Source: an uncultured bacterium (GTDB taxonomy: Bacteria > Spirochaetota > Leptospiria > Leptospirales > Leptonemataceae). Taken from it: DNA of 64,000 nt. The DNA lies in assembly GCA_937928085.1 (NCBI GenBank), contig CALFVU010000004.1, positions 1 through 64,000 of the forward strand, written 5' to 3'. The translations under genes and the position numbers were made by a program. How positions within the stretch are numbered: position 1 is the stretch's first letter; the number at the start of each line of letters is the position of its first letter. The notes beneath the pieces are model-generated. The model was not told where the DNA came from. It searched no databases and saw nothing but the letters and a program-made list of their open reading frames with translations. Shown here in pieces: positions 47,129-57,326 of the stretch.

Positions 47129-48040
47129 TTACAAAGAATAATTTTTTATTGGTCCTTTAAATTGATTTATAAATTGTATAAAAAAACTACCGTGATAACT
47201 ATCACAATACTGTGTAAATTTATTTTCTGCTTCGTACCAAGGTATATTTGGTTTTTTATGATGAAATCCGTGCAAATTAGAATTCAATAATATCAGTTTT
47301 AATAAAAAAGGCATTTTTAAGTTATATCCAAAAAGTATTTGATTTTCTTTTGATCCATAGTGATACACATTATCCATTATGGAAATCAAAAATCCTCGAA
47401 TCAAAAGAAAAGCTAAAACTAAATACCATTTCGAGGCATACAAAAGAAATACAATGCCATAAAAAACAATGATTACAAAAGAATCGAATTTAGTTTCTTT
47501 ATAGTATCTTAATAGCATAGAAAGAAAATAATATCGTATTTTAGAATTATATGAATTTTTTTGGATTAAAAGAATAACTTTTTTTGGGATAAAAAACAAT
47601 AAATTACTTAGAAATTCAAAAAAATATAGTCCAAAAAATATCCAAAAATAGTACTTTAGGTAAGCTATAAAAACATTTGTTACTTTAGGATTATATAAAT
47701 CTGTAACTTCTTCTTTTGTACGATTAAAAGAATGATGTAATAGATGACCAATTTGTAATACTCTAAATGGTGAACCAAAGAAAATACTTAAAACTCTCGA
47801 GAAAAAATTATTCAGAAATTTATTTTTAAAAAGTATATAGTGGATGCCCTCGTGAATCAAAACCCAGAAAATATTAGAAAAAAAAGCCCATACTACAATC
47901 AAATATATATAGAATGAATCCATATAAAACAAAGGAAGAAATAATTTTATTATAACACTTCCTATAATTAAAAATCCCGCGACCAATATGTTTATAAATT
48001 CAAATCGATTATGAATGATTGCCAAGGTATCTCTCTCCAT
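47129..48040 (-). CDS. Fatty acid desaturase / lipid hydroxylase-like membrane di-iron protein
   Basis: 303 residues with several membrane segments. Three histidine boxes typical of membrane di-iron desaturases and hydroxylases are seen: HEGIH, GHLLHHSFNR and LHGFHHKKPNIPW. The substrate is unknown. The gene start overlaps the upstream OlsB-like acyltransferase by 32 nt, so the product may act on the lipid made by that enzyme (for example hydroxylating or desaturating an ornithine lipid). An alternative is a simple fatty-acyl desaturase. One copy of the 14-mer repeat lies near its 3' end. Confidence 0.75.
   Translation of the reverse strand: MERDTLAIIHNRFEFINILVAGFLIIGSVIIKLFLPLFYMDSFYIYLIVVWAFFSNIFWVLIHEGIHYILFKNKFLNNFFSRVLSIFFGSPFRVLQIGHLLHHSFNRTKEEVTDLYNPKVTNVFIAYLKYYFWIFFGLYFFEFLSNLLFFIPKKVILLIQKNSYNSKIRYYFLSMLLRYYKETKFDSFVIIVFYGIVFLLYASKWYLVLAFLLIRGFLISIMDNVYHYGSKENQILFGYNLKMPFLLKLILLNSNLHGFHHKKPNIPWYEAENKFTQYCDSYHGSFFIQFINQFKGPIKNYSL
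47192..47205 (+). repeat. GTGATAACTATCAC element inside the desaturase-like gene
   Basis: Exact 14-mer. On the gene (minus) strand it is read as part of CDSYH, a different reading frame from the copies at 24555 and 59737. Confidence 0.65.
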
Positions 48041-48776
48041 ATTTTTCTGTTATTTTTGTAACATCAAAAAAAATAAAAAAATCTGTTGTCTTGAAAATTT
48101 CATCATAAGCTGGTTCACCACCAATCCTTGCACCAGCCATCAAATAGCTATAAATTAAAGGAGGAATTTTTTTAGAAACTTCTCTTGGATTTTCTAAAAC
48201 TAAATCGTTTTTAAATCCTTTTAGAATTTTATTTTTTCGAGGAAATACTCTAAGCTTTTCATCAACAAAATAATTTTTATTTTTAAAATATGCATAAGCC
48301 TCAGAAATGAGTACACTATCGTCAGTATGAAAAGAACCACAGCCTATCAAATATCTAATCTTATTTTGTTTGACATAGTTTGCTATACCTCTCCATAATA
48401 AAGAAATCACTGAACCATTTCTGTATTCTTTTTTTACGCAACTTCTTCCTATTTCTGCTATTTCATCTTTTAATGAATAAATATTCGAAAGATCAAATTC
48501 ATTTTCTGAATAAAATCCTATATATTTTTTTGCAATACTGGATCGTAAGATTCTATAAGTTCCTACTACTTCTTCTGTTGCATTATCTAATACAATTAAA
48601 TGTTCACAATAGAAGTCATATTCATCTCGATCTTTTTTTGTCTCCTTTGATTCCGGTAATCCTTCTTGTAATTCTTCGTTAAAAACATTATATCGTAACT
48701 GTAATGCTTTTTCAATTTCTAATTGATTTTCTGCTATCTTTACCTCTAAATGCTTTTTTATTTCCGTTGTTTGCAT
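48009..48776 (-). CDS. OlsB-like N-acyltransferase (GNAT fold)
   Basis: 255 residues. The N-terminal block AENQLEIEKALQLRYNVFNEELQEG, then EIGRSCVKKEYRNGSVISLLW and LIGCGSFH, fits the ornithine-ACP acyltransferase (OlsB, 'hemolysin-like') family, which adds a 3-hydroxyacyl chain to ornithine or a related amino acid as the first step of an aminolipid. AAGGAG lies 5 nt before the ATG. The second-step acyltransferase OlsA is not visible nearby. It forms a two-gene operon with the desaturase-like protein. Confidence 0.78.
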   Translation of the reverse strand: MQTTEIKKHLEVKIAENQLEIEKALQLRYNVFNEELQEGLPESKETKKDRDEYDFYCEHLIVLDNATEEVVGTYRILRSSIAKKYIGFYSENEFDLSNIYSLKDEIAEIGRSCVKKEYRNGSVISLLWRGIANYVKQNKIRYLIGCGSFHTDDSVLISEAYAYFKNKNYFVDEKLRVFPRKNKILKGFKNDLVLENPREVSKKIPPLIYSYLMAGARIGGEPAYDEIFKTTDFFIFFDVTKITEKYGERYLGNHS

Positions 48777-48931
48777 GTTTACTCCTTATAATTATATTAT
48801 CAATTAATGAATAGAGAAATGTTTTAAAAAAATTACATATAAATGAAAAATTGATATTTTATGTGAATTAGCTCGTTAGAGTTTCAATTAAAATTGTTTG
48901 AAATTAGAATTTACTTTAGAGTTTTGGATTT

Positions 48932-51529
48932 ATGAGTTATCCCTTTAAACGAATAGAAAAAAAATGGCAAGAATATTGGGAAAAACATAAAATTTTTAAA
49001 ACAACTGAAGATTCAAGTAAACCTAAGTATTATGTTCTGGATATGTTTCCCTACCCCTCTGCTCAGGGGCTTCATGTCGGGCATCCCGAAGGATATACAG
49101 CAACAGATATTATTTCAAGGTATAAAAGACATCAAGGCTATAATGTTTTGCATCCTATGGGATGGGATGCTTTTGGACTACCAGCTGAGCGATATGCAAT
49201 GCAAACTGGAATTCATCCGGCAATTACCACAAAAAAAAATATTGATAACTTTCGAAGACAACTAAAGTCTTTAGGGTTTTCGTATGATTGGGATAGAGAA
49301 ATTAATACTACGGATCCAGAATATTACAAATGGACACAATGGATTTTTTTAAAAATTTTTAATTCATATTTTGATCAAAAACTAAAAAAAGCAAGACCTA
49401 TAGAAGAACTAAAAATTCCAAAAAGGCTTTTAGGAGAAAAAAAAACAAAAGAAAGACTAAAATATATAAATGATCATCGATTAGCGTATATTGCAGAAGC
49501 GCCTGTTAATTATTGTCCGGAATTGGGTACAGTTTTAGCTAACGAAGAAGTAGAGGAATGGAAATCAAAAGGTTATACGATTACTCGAAAACCTATGAAG
49601 CAATGGATGTTAAGAATTACAAGTTATGCAGAAAGATTATTACAAGATTTGAATTTAGTAGATTGGCCTTCGAGTACGATTGAATTACAAAAAAATTGGA
49701 TAGGAAAATCAGAAGGTGCTTTGATCAATTTTGAATTTGAGGATTCATTTAAACAAAAACTAAAAAAAAATAAAAAGCAAACGTATTTACAAGTTTTTAC
49801 CACAAGACCCGATACAATTTTTGGTGTTTCGTATATGGTAGTTGCACCTGAACATCCGATAGTACCAATTATAACTTCCGAAGAACAAAAATCTGAGGTA
49901 CAATCTTATATAGAAGAAACATTAAAAAAAACTGATCTCGAAAGAACAGCAAAAGATACCTTAGACAAAACGGGAGTGTTTACTGGTTCGTATGTAATAC
50001 ATCCTTTTACGAATCAAAAAATCCCTGTTTGGATTTCTGATTATGTTTTACTTTCATATGGTACCGGAGCGATTATGGCGGTTCCAGCACATGATCAAAG
50101 AGATTTTTTATTTGCAAAAAAATATAATCTACCTATCATTACTGTTGTTGCACCCCAAAATCAACCAAACTTTAAAGTAGAAGATTATGCTTTCGAAGAG
50201 GAAGGTATCTGTATAAATTCAGATTTTATCAATCATTTACCTACAAAAAAAGCAAAAGAAGTTGTTATCAAACATTTAAAAAAATTAAAAAAAGGAAAAG
50301 TTCACATAAGCTATAAGCTAAGAGATTGGTTGTTTTCTCGACAAAGGTATTGGGGAGAACCAATTCCTATTAGTTTTGATGAAGAAGGAAATTATTATCC
50401 AGAAAAAGAAGAAAATTTGCCACTAAAACTCCCTGAATCAGAAGATTTTAAACCTTTAGAGTCTGGAGAATCCCCATTAGCAAAAATTAAAGACTGGGTC
50501 GAATATACGGATCCAGTATTAAATAAAAAACTAAAAAGAGAAACGAATACTATGCCTCAATGGGCTGGAAGTTGTTGGTATTATTTGCGATTTATTGATC
50601 CTCATAATAATCAAGCTTTTGTGGATAAGGAAAAAGAAAAATATTGGATGAAAGACAAAGGTGTAGATTTATACATAGGAGGTGCAGAACATGCTGTTTT
50701 ACATTTGCTATATGCAAGATTTTGGCATAAGGTTTTATATGATTTAGGTTATGTGTCTACTCCAGAACCATTTTATAAATTAGTTCATCAAGGTATTATT
50801 TTAGGAGAAGATGGTCAAAAAATGTCAAAATCAAGAGGAAATGTGATTAATCCAGACGAAGTCATCGAGTCTTATGGCGCAGATTCATTTCGTATGTACG
50901 AAATGTTTATGGGACCTTTAGAAGTAGTAAAACCCTGGTCTTCGAAAGCTATCGAAGGAGTGTTTCGATTTTTATCAAGAGTATTTAGACTTTATCTAAA
51001 AGAAGAAAATCAAGAATTTAAGTTGAATTTAGAATTACTTGAAGAACCAAGTGAAGAAATGATTCCAGTAAGAGATTATTGGATTCATTTAACTATCAAA
51101 AACGTAACAGAAAATATAGAAAAATTACGTTTTAATAAAGCAATAAGCGATATGATGATATTTGTTAATCAAGCATATAAAATTAAAAAAATAGGTTTAA
51201 AACCAGCGAAAGATTTCTTGATATTACTTTCTCCATTCGTTCCTCATTTAGCTGAAGAACTTTGGGAACATTTAGGCAATCAAAATTCAATAGCATACGA
51301 AAAATGGCCAACATATGACGAAGCTAAAATTAAAAAGCAAGAAATTGAAGTGGTGTTTCAGATTAATGGAAAAGTTCGTGCAAAAAAAATTGTTTCTTTA
51401 GATTTAAACGAACAAGAATTAAAAGAAATTGCTTTAAAAGAAGAAGCTATACAAAAACATATTCAAAATAAAAAAATTGTTAATATCATAGTAGTAAAAA
51501 ACAAATTAGTAAATATCGTAGCACAATGA
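48932..51529 (+). CDS. leuS: Leucyl-tRNA synthetase
   Basis: 865 residues, class Ia. The HIGH-type motif is [17 protein letters not shown] (about 40-56), the CP1 editing domain carries [21 protein letters not shown], and KMSKS occurs exactly as KMSKSRGN (630-637). [14 protein letters not shown] and the C-terminal anticodon-binding domain are complete. Its stop overlaps the next lipoprotein start (ATGA). Confidence 0.98.
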   Translation: MSYPFKRIEKKWQEYWEKHKIFKTTEDSSKPKYYVLDMFPYPSAQGLHVGHPEGYTATDIISRYKRHQGYNVLHPMGWDAFGLPAERYAMQTGIHPAITTKKNIDNFRRQLKSLGFSYDWDREINTTDPEYYKWTQWIFLKIFNSYFDQKLKKARPIEELKIPKRLLGEKKTKERLKYINDHRLAYIAEAPVNYCPELGTVLANEEVEEWKSKGYTITRKPMKQWMLRITSYAERLLQDLNLVDWPSSTIELQKNWIGKSEGALINFEFEDSFKQKLKKNKKQTYLQVFTTRPDTIFGVSYMVVAPEHPIVPIITSEEQKSEVQSYIEETLKKTDLERTAKDTLDKTGVFTGSYVIHPFTNQKIPVWISDYVLLSYGTGAIMAVPAHDQRDFLFAKKYNLPIITVVAPQNQPNFKVEDYAFEEEGICINSDFINHLPTKKAKEVVIKHLKKLKKGKVHISYKLRDWLFSRQRYWGEPIPISFDEEGNYYPEKEENLPLKLPESEDFKPLESGESPLAKIKDWVEYTDPVLNKKLKRETNTMPQWAGSCWYYLRFIDPHNNQAFVDKEKEKYWMKDKGVDLYIGGAEHAVLHLLYARFWHKVLYDLGYVSTPEPFYKLVHQGIILGEDGQKMSKSRGNVINPDEVIESYGADSFRMYEMFMGPLEVVKPWSSKAIEGVFRFLSRVFRLYLKEENQEFKLNLELLEEPSEEMIPVRDYWIHLTIKNVTENIEKLRFNKAISDMMIFVNQAYKIKKIGLKPAKDFLILLSPFVPHLAEELWEHLGNQNSIAYEKWPTYDEAKIKKQEIEVVFQINGKVRAKKIVSLDLNEQELKEIALKEEAIQKHIQNKKIVNIIVVKNKLVNIVAQ

Positions 51530-52668
51530 AAACAATGAATAAATTTAATTTCTTTTTCTTTTTTGTCTTTAGTTTTTGTTCCGTAGATTACGAAACTGAA
51601 TTTCTAAAATTAGAAAAAAAAGCAAAAGAATCCATTTCTAAACAAGATAAAAAAAAGATCATAAAAGTCATTGAAGATTTAGAAAAATTAGAAACGGAAT
51701 ATACAAAAGAAAAAATCTTACAACTTAGTACGTTAAAAGATATTAGATCATTTTTTTACTTAGTTCCTTCTAAAAAATTATTTTTTTTTAGTAAAGATAA
51801 TTCTTTATATTTACTTTATAAAAATACAATTTTAGAATTAGAAAAAAAAGTTCCAGATTTTATGATCAGTTCTTATTCGGGAAATTATTTACTTTTTATT
51901 TATAAAGAAAATGAAACCTGTAATAACGAATTTTACCAACTAAAAATCAACCATGTCAATAAAAATTTTAGTCTGGAAATTAATAAAGTTTTTGAGTTTC
52001 AGGACAAATGTTTTCCAAAAGTGATCACAGACACAGGTAAAATTTTCTTTTCTTATGAAGGAGAAATTTACGAAAAAACAAAAACACAAGAAATGTTAGT
52101 TCTTAACAGAAACAGTTTTAAAACAATTTTTAAAAAAAACTCACATAAAATATATTTATATCCCCTACCCAATCAAGGTTTTTGGCTTTTTTATGGAAAT
52201 TTCGGTTATTATGATTTATACCACTACAACGAAAGTAAAATAAAACAAATCCTGAAAGGTGCAACTATTCCAAAAGTTTTTTTTACAATTCAGGATCTCT
52301 TTACGGAAGATTCTTCTGCGGATCATTATTATTTTGTCTTAACAGGAGGAGCAGGAGAATACAGTTATATGGGATTTCAATTGCCTGATCAAGTTTGGAA
52401 AAGCTTTAATATTCCTTACCGAGAAGATTATATTTATATTATGAACCAAAAGCAGTTTTTGTTTAGTGAAGATGAGTATTTAAATCTTTATAATATTACC
52501 ACAAATAAAGAAATTCGATTGCCTATAAAAGTTAATACCTTTGATATTTTTAATGGTAATTTAATTTTGATTTCTAATCATCAAATTTTTATAAGAAAAG
52601 AACCTTTTGATAATTTAGAAAAAAAAATTTTTGCTCTTAAAGAAGATTTATATTTTAATATACGATAA
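51526..52668 (+). CDS. Hypothetical lipoprotein
   Basis: 380 residues (or 377 from the ATG at 51535). Signal [10 protein letters not shown] with lipidation Cys18, then a coiled, Lys/Glu-rich helix ([15 protein letters not shown]), followed by a long beta-rich region with repeated hydrophobic-strand blocks ([38 protein letters not shown]) suggestive of a propeller. No family recognised. It is coupled to leuS by an ATGA overlap and ends on the first base of the next start. Confidence 0.65.
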   Translation: MKTMNKFNFFFFFVFSFCSVDYETEFLKLEKKAKESISKQDKKKIIKVIEDLEKLETEYTKEKILQLSTLKDIRSFFYLVPSKKLFFFSKDNSLYLLYKNTILELEKKVPDFMISSYSGNYLLFIYKENETCNNEFYQLKINHVNKNFSLEINKVFEFQDKCFPKVITDTGKIFFSYEGEIYEKTKTQEMLVLNRNSFKTIFKKNSHKIYLYPLPNQGFWLFYGNFGYYDLYHYNESKIKQILKGATIPKVFFTIQDLFTEDSSADHYYFVLTGGAGEYSYMGFQLPDQVWKSFNIPYREDYIYIMNQKQFLFSEDEYLNLYNITTNKEIRLPIKVNTFDIFNGNLILISNHQIFIRKEPFDNLEKKIFALKEDLYFNIR

Positions 52669-53312
52669 TGATAACAATGAGAGTAAAATATCTTTTGCTT
52701 TTTGTAATTTTTTGGATTGTAATCAACCAATGTAAAAAAGCAGAAGATAAAGCACAATTATCCATAATAGGTTTAAATCTTAGTGGGAATTATTATTATT
52801 TCGAAGGTAGCATAAATAAAGAGATTACTCCATATTGTGGACAAATCGAAAAAGCTTCCAATTCGTCTTCTTCAAGTTCACAAAGAACATCAGGCCAGAA
52901 TACTGAATCACAAGATCAATTTGATGTCAATTCTTACTATGTCTTTCAGTTAGGTGATTATATGCAAATACGGTATACTTATGACACTAACAGAAAAAAA
53001 TTTACTCTAATACCATTAACTAGCAATACTTCTATATGTAATACCTCTGACTTTATCAATTGTAGTTCTAGTGGTACAGCAACTTGCGAAACCGCAGATA
53101 ATATCAAGTGTGGGGGTGCGAAAACATTTATTTTTGTAGGTGTTGTAAATCCTTTACAATTTCAGGCAATAAGTGGTACTATAGAATGGAGTAAAGGGTA
53201 TGCTTTAACTTCTGATAATAAATATGTACAAAAAGCTATTTTAGAGTTCACTATGATTGATAAAAATGGAAATATCCTTCAGGGAAAGGTATCGTGTAAT
53301 TCAAATTTTTAA
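52668..53312 (+). CDS. Hypothetical lipoprotein
   Basis: 214 residues (211 if the ATG at 52677 is used). The signal peptide ends IVINQC (lipidation Cys). A Ser-rich linker (EKASNSSSSSSQRTSGQNTE) precedes a beta-rich domain with five cysteines (SICNTSDFINCSSSGTATCE, NIKCGGAKT) that may form disulfides. No family recognised. It overlaps the preceding lipoprotein gene by 1 nt and precedes the SDR gene by 6 bp. Confidence 0.65.
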   Translation: MITMRVKYLLLFVIFWIVINQCKKAEDKAQLSIIGLNLSGNYYYFEGSINKEITPYCGQIEKASNSSSSSSQRTSGQNTESQDQFDVNSYYVFQLGDYMQIRYTYDTNRKKFTLIPLTSNTSICNTSDFINCSSSGTATCETADNIKCGGAKTFIFVGVVNPLQFQAISGTIEWSKGYALTSDNKYVQKAILEFTMIDKNGNILQGKVSCNSNF

Positions 53313-53318
53313 AAGGAT

Positions 53319-54089
53319 ATGAATTCGAAATATTATCTACTAATGGCATCAACAAAAGGAATTGGTTTTGGTATTGCAAAAGAATTAGTAAAAAAAAATC
53401 ATAAAGTTTATTTAGGAAGTAGAAATCAACAAAATTTAGAGAAGGCTTTAAAAGAACTAAATGAGATAAAGAATCACTCAGCTTTTGGAAGCATTTTTGA
53501 TATTCAATCTTTTGATTCTTTAAAGAAATGGTATGAATCAGCTATTGAAAAAGAAAATTCTATTGATGGAGTTTTGATTAATTATGGAGGTCCGCCTACT
53601 GGAAAATTTTTGGATTTAGAAGAGACTGTATGGAAAAATACTTTTGAATTCATGTTACTAAATCCTATTCGATTCTTAAAATTAATTTATCCTTATTTAA
53701 CAGAAAATTCTTCTGTTTTATTTGTGACTTCTTTTTCTGTTAAAGAACCTATAGAAAATTTAATTTTATCAAATGTATTTAGGAGTGCCATTACCGCTTT
53801 AATGAAAACTCTATCTAAAGAATGGGGTCCGAAAATTAGACTTAATTGCCTTTTACCCGGCAGGATTGATACTGATCGAATTCGAGAAATCGATTTTTCG
53901 ATTTCAAAAATACAAAATACTAACCTCGAAGAAATTAGAAAAAAATTTCAAGATCAAATACCATTAAAGCGATATGGTACTATTGAAGAAATAGGCAAAG
54001 TGGGTGCTTTTTTACTAACTGAAGAATCTAGCTATCTTACTGGATGTAATATTCAAGTAGATGGCGGTATGATTCGTTCTTTATTATAA
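53319..54089 (+). CDS. Atypical short-chain dehydrogenase/reductase
   Basis: 256 residues. A Rossmann start (MASTKGIGFGIAKELVKK) and INYGGPPTGKF in place of NNAG, with the C-terminal VDGG-like NIQVDGGMI. The catalytic YxxxK is not present: the expected position, after TSFSVKEP, reads SNVFR, so Tyr is Ser and Lys is Arg. I recall a subgroup of SDR-like proteins with this change, so it may bind a nucleotide cofactor but use other chemistry. It is in line with the lipoprotein genes, and convergent with the zinc-ribbon gene. Confidence 0.75.
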   Translation: MNSKYYLLMASTKGIGFGIAKELVKKNHKVYLGSRNQQNLEKALKELNEIKNHSAFGSIFDIQSFDSLKKWYESAIEKENSIDGVLINYGGPPTGKFLDLEETVWKNTFEFMLLNPIRFLKLIYPYLTENSSVLFVTSFSVKEPIENLILSNVFRSAITALMKTLSKEWGPKIRLNCLLPGRIDTDRIREIDFSISKIQNTNLEEIRKKFQDQIPLKRYGTIEEIGKVGAFLLTEESSYLTGCNIQVDGGMIRSLL

Positions 54090-54092
54090 AAT

Positions 54093-54398
54093 TCATTGAA
54101 ACAAAGAATTAAGAGCATTTTTTGAACTTGCTTTTTCCCAATCTTCTTTTTCTAACAATGTATAAGGCAAATTTTCTAATTGAATTCTTTTTAAAATTTT
54201 GGGTATTTCTTTATAATTTTTTGTTGTTAAATATAAAAAATTAGTACCACATTTTGGACATTTAGTGTTTTTCACAAAATTCAATCCTATTTCTTTACAA
54301 TTAGCACACATTCCGTATATATCATCAATAATCATTAAATGTTTTGTAATTTCTTTTAAATCAACCTGTTTCCAAATTCTTATGTAGGATTCAATCAT
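54093..54398 (-). CDS. Small zinc-ribbon protein
   Basis: 101 residues from the ATG at 54398; a TTG reading from 54452 adds 18 residues and seems less likely. Two CxxC pairs (MCANCKEIG and TKCPKCGTN) 13 residues apart form a rubredoxin-like zinc ribbon in the middle. The rest is helical. Function unknown; such proteins often contact nucleic acids or act as regulators. Confidence 0.6.
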   Translation of the reverse strand: MIESYIRIWKQVDLKEITKHLMIIDDIYGMCANCKEIGLNFVKNTKCPKCGTNFLYLTTKNYKEIPKILKRIQLENLPYTLLEKEDWEKASSKNALNSLFQ

Positions 54399-54598
54399 AT
54401 ATGAAATTTTACTTCTATGATTTATGTTGTAAACATTTTTTTTAGAAATCAAGATTCAGAAATAGAGATCAAATCTTTTTAATATTTTTGTTTTATTGAA
54501 ATCAAATATTAAATTTATTTTTAATTTATAAAAAATAAAGATGCTTAAGAATAAAACATTATAAAAAATCTTACTTATGTAGTCTTAAAAAATGACTA

Positions 54599-55282
54599 TT
54601 ATTTTTTCTTAATCATCGGTACAAATCTTACTGGAATTACAGATTCTTTTTTTAATCCTTCTTTTGTTTTTGTGAATTTATATAAAATTTGAATCTCTTT
54701 TACATCTCCAATAGGTGCAACTAAAATACCATTGATTTTTAGTTGTTTTAATAATTCTTCTGGAAGTTCTTTCGGTGCTGCGGTCAATAAAATTTTATCA
54801 TACGGAGCTTTTTCTTTATAACCTTCGTATCCATCCCCACAAATGACTTGAATATTGTTAAATTGTAGTTCTTTTAAAATTTTTTGAGAACGACTACATA
54901 ACTCTTCTATAATTTCTATTGTATAAACTTCTTTTGATAGTTTTCCTAAAACTGCTGCTTGATATCCACTTCCTGTTCCTATTTCTAAAATTTTATCTTC
55001 GGGTTGTATGTCTAATAGTTCTGTCATTAAAGCTACGATATAAGGCTGAGATATAGTTTGATTAAATCCTATAGGTAAAGGCGTATCCTCATAAGCATAA
55101 GAACGATAATACTCCGGAATAAATTTGTGCCTTGGTATTTCTGACATTACAGATAAAACTTTTTGATTGCGAATTCCATATTCCTTTAATTTTTCAATCA
55201 TTTTCTGCCTTTCTTTATCCCAATTTGGAGTTTCGCAAAATAAAAAACTTATTAAAAACAAAAAAAGAACTTTGAACTTCAT
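54599..55282 (-). CDS. pcm: Protein-L-isoaspartate O-methyltransferase with signal peptide
   Basis: 227 residues. PCMT repairs isoaspartyl sites using S-adenosylmethionine. Motifs are GFNQTISQPYIVALM, ILEIGTGSGYQAAVLG (SAM motif I) and ILLTAAPKELPEELL. Unlike the cytosolic standard, it begins with MKFKVLFLFLISFLFCET, a signal peptide ending at a possible lipidation Cys16. That predicts a periplasmic or membrane-anchored enzyme, where SAM would not normally be available; either the N-terminus is retained inside as an anchor or another substrate is used. Confidence 0.88.
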   Translation of the reverse strand: MKFKVLFLFLISFLFCETPNWDKERQKMIEKLKEYGIRNQKVLSVMSEIPRHKFIPEYYRSYAYEDTPLPIGFNQTISQPYIVALMTELLDIQPEDKILEIGTGSGYQAAVLGKLSKEVYTIEIIEELCSRSQKILKELQFNNIQVICGDGYEGYKEKAPYDKILLTAAPKELPEELLKQLKINGILVAPIGDVKEIQILYKFTKTKEGLKKESVIPVRFVPMIKKK

Positions 55283-55535
55283 AAATATAAAATTTTTAAA
55301 AATTTTTTAAAAGACAATCATTTTTGGATACAAAAAAATGATTATTTAAGAATAGTTTGATTGAATAAAACTAGCAAACTCTATTAGAAATTTTTTTTAT
55401 AAAACTTAATTTGATTAAAAAAAATTTTAGTTTAATTTATTTTCAACCATCATAAAAAAACCAAATCTAGAACGAAAACTTGTTTATTTTAGTTATTCTG
55501 TTTGCCGTAAGAATATAAAAAAAAGAATTGGACTG

Positions 55536-56681
55536 ATGCAAGTTCCTTTTATTGATCTAAAAAGGTTTGAAAATCATTTAGCAGATGAATTCATAAAAAA
55601 AATTTCAGATTTAGTCATAAATACTCAATTTATCGGAGGAAAAGAGGTAGAAGAAATTGAAGAGAAACTAAAAGCAGAACATCAAGTAGCTTATGCAATT
55701 ACTTGTGGTAATGGAACTGATGCTTTACAATTAGCTTTACGATCTGCAGGTGTTGGTCCAAGAGATAAAGTACTTCTTCCCGATTTAACGTTTTGGGCTA
55801 CTTTTGAAGCCATTGTAAATGTGGGAGCCGAACCTATAACAATCGATATATCTTTAGATGATTTACAAATGGATTTTGAACTTTTTAAAGAAGCTATAGA
55901 AATGTTTCAACCAAAAGCTGCAATTTTAGTACATCTTTATGGATGGGCATCATCTAACACATTTGCTTTTCGAGAATATGCAAAACAAAAACAAGTCATT
56001 TTAATAGAAGATGGAGCTCAATCTTATGGAGTGACTATTAATGGAGAATCTATCTACAAAAATGCTTTTATTTCGACAATTAGTTTTTATCCAGCTAAAG
56101 TTTTTGGAGCAGCTGGCGATGCTGGAGCAGTTCTAACAAATAACAAAAATATTTCTGAGATTGTCCGATCATTAAGCAATCACGGAAGAAGAAGTCATTA
56201 TAGTTATGATTTTGTGGGTTGGAATTCTAGATTAGATGCTTTTCAAGCTGCATATTTAAATGTTAATTTTCCGTATATAAAACGAAGAATAGAATCCAGA
56301 AAAAAAATTGCAGAGCAATATAGAAAAGATTTAAAAGAATTAGGATGGAATATTTTTAAACCTAAAAGTTTAGTTTCTAAATACAATTCAGAAATCTCCC
56401 AGGAAGTACAAATAGAAGAAAATGGATATCTAAATGTGGTTTTTATTGAAAAAGAAAAAAGAGAAAAGCTGATACAACATTTAAAAAAACACCAAATTGG
56501 ATATGGAATCATTTATCCAGAAACTATTTCTGAACAAAAAGGTGCAAGTCCTTATTTAAAACAAACATTAATTCGAAATAGGGCAAAACAAGTATCGGAA
56601 ACGATTTTAAATCTACCTCTTTTTCCTTACATGACAAACCAAGAATACGAAACAGTTATCACGGTTCTAAAAAAATTCTGA
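55536..56681 (+). CDS. DegT/DnrJ/EryC1/StrS-family sugar aminotransferase
   Basis: 381-residue PLP fold-type I enzyme that typically makes amino sugars for LPS or other glycans. Visible motifs are CGNGTDALQLALRSAG, VLLPDLTFWATFEAI, EDGAQSYG and SFYPAKVFGAAGDAG (PLP Lys188), then NSRLDAFQAAYL. The sugar substrate cannot be told. It stands alone here. The 3' end contains AGTTATCACGG (56654-56664), a reverse-strand half match to the repeated 14-mer. Confidence 0.88.
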   Translation: MQVPFIDLKRFENHLADEFIKKISDLVINTQFIGGKEVEEIEEKLKAEHQVAYAITCGNGTDALQLALRSAGVGPRDKVLLPDLTFWATFEAIVNVGAEPITIDISLDDLQMDFELFKEAIEMFQPKAAILVHLYGWASSNTFAFREYAKQKQVILIEDGAQSYGVTINGESIYKNAFISTISFYPAKVFGAAGDAGAVLTNNKNISEIVRSLSNHGRRSHYSYDFVGWNSRLDAFQAAYLNVNFPYIKRRIESRKKIAEQYRKDLKELGWNIFKPKSLVSKYNSEISQEVQIEENGYLNVVFIEKEKREKLIQHLKKHQIGYGIIYPETISEQKGASPYLKQTLIRNRAKQVSETILNLPLFPYMTNQEYETVITVLKKF

Positions 56682-56755
56682 CAGAAAAAGGATTATGTAG
56701 TATTTTGGTATTTAATTTTTTATTGACGTCTTAAAGTAAAATAAATTTAGGAAAT

Positions 56756-57181
56756 ATGAAAAATCAATTTTTAACAATACTCCTAATAAGTATATTTCCA
56801 GTGTATTCACTAATTCCGAATGGAATTTGTAAAAACGATCGAGAAAAATTTTGTAAAGATGTTAAACCTGGAGAAGGTAGAGTTTTTGAATGTTTAGTGA
56901 ATAACTTAGACCAGCTTTCGGATCCATGTAAATCAAAAATCCAGAAAAAAAAAGCAGAACTTGACCTATTTAAAGAGAATTGTGGTTCAGATATAGAAAA
57001 ATTTTGTCCAAACACTCCTATAGGTAAAGGAAGAATTCAATCTTGTCTTGCAAAAAATAAAGATCAATTATCTAGTAAATGTATAAATTATTTAGAAATA
57101 AAAAAAGAAAATAAAAAAAAGAAAAAAGAAGAATATAAAAAACTGAAAGAATTAGAAAAAGAATTTAAAGAAGAACAGTAA
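56756..57181 (+). CDS. Exported cysteine-rich repeat protein
   Basis: 141 residues with a signal peptide (to about residue 20, VYSLIPNG) and two copies of a cysteine-rich module: CKNDREKFCKDVKPGEGRVFEC...C and CGSDIEKFCPNTPIGKGRIQSC...C. The pattern resembles the GLG1/ESL-1 cysteine-rich repeat. The C-terminus is a basic and acidic coiled coil (KKENKKKKKEEYKKLKELE). Probably periplasmic or surface located. A 10-bp stem-loop follows. Confidence 0.75.
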   Translation: MKNQFLTILLISIFPVYSLIPNGICKNDREKFCKDVKPGEGRVFECLVNNLDQLSDPCKSKIQKKKAELDLFKENCGSDIEKFCPNTPIGKGRIQSCLAKNKDQLSSKCINYLEIKKENKKKKKEEYKKLKELEKEFKEEQ

Positions 57182-57199
57182 AACTATAATTTAAAAGTT

Positions 57200-57226
57200 C
57201 TAGAGGAAATTTTAAGTTTCCTCTAG
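57200..57226. terminator. Stem-loop after the cysteine-rich protein gene
   Basis: CTAGAGGAAA (57200-57209) pairs perfectly with 57217-57226 over a 7-nt loop, 18 bp past the stop. No T-run follows, so it may be a stability element. Confidence 0.6.
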
Positions 57227-57326
57227 GTAATGATTTCTATATTTTTTATATAGTTAAATATCTTTTGAATTTTTGTTTTGTATTAAAATTATTTGACAAT
57301 AAAAAAGAAATCCTTTTCTTTTATAT

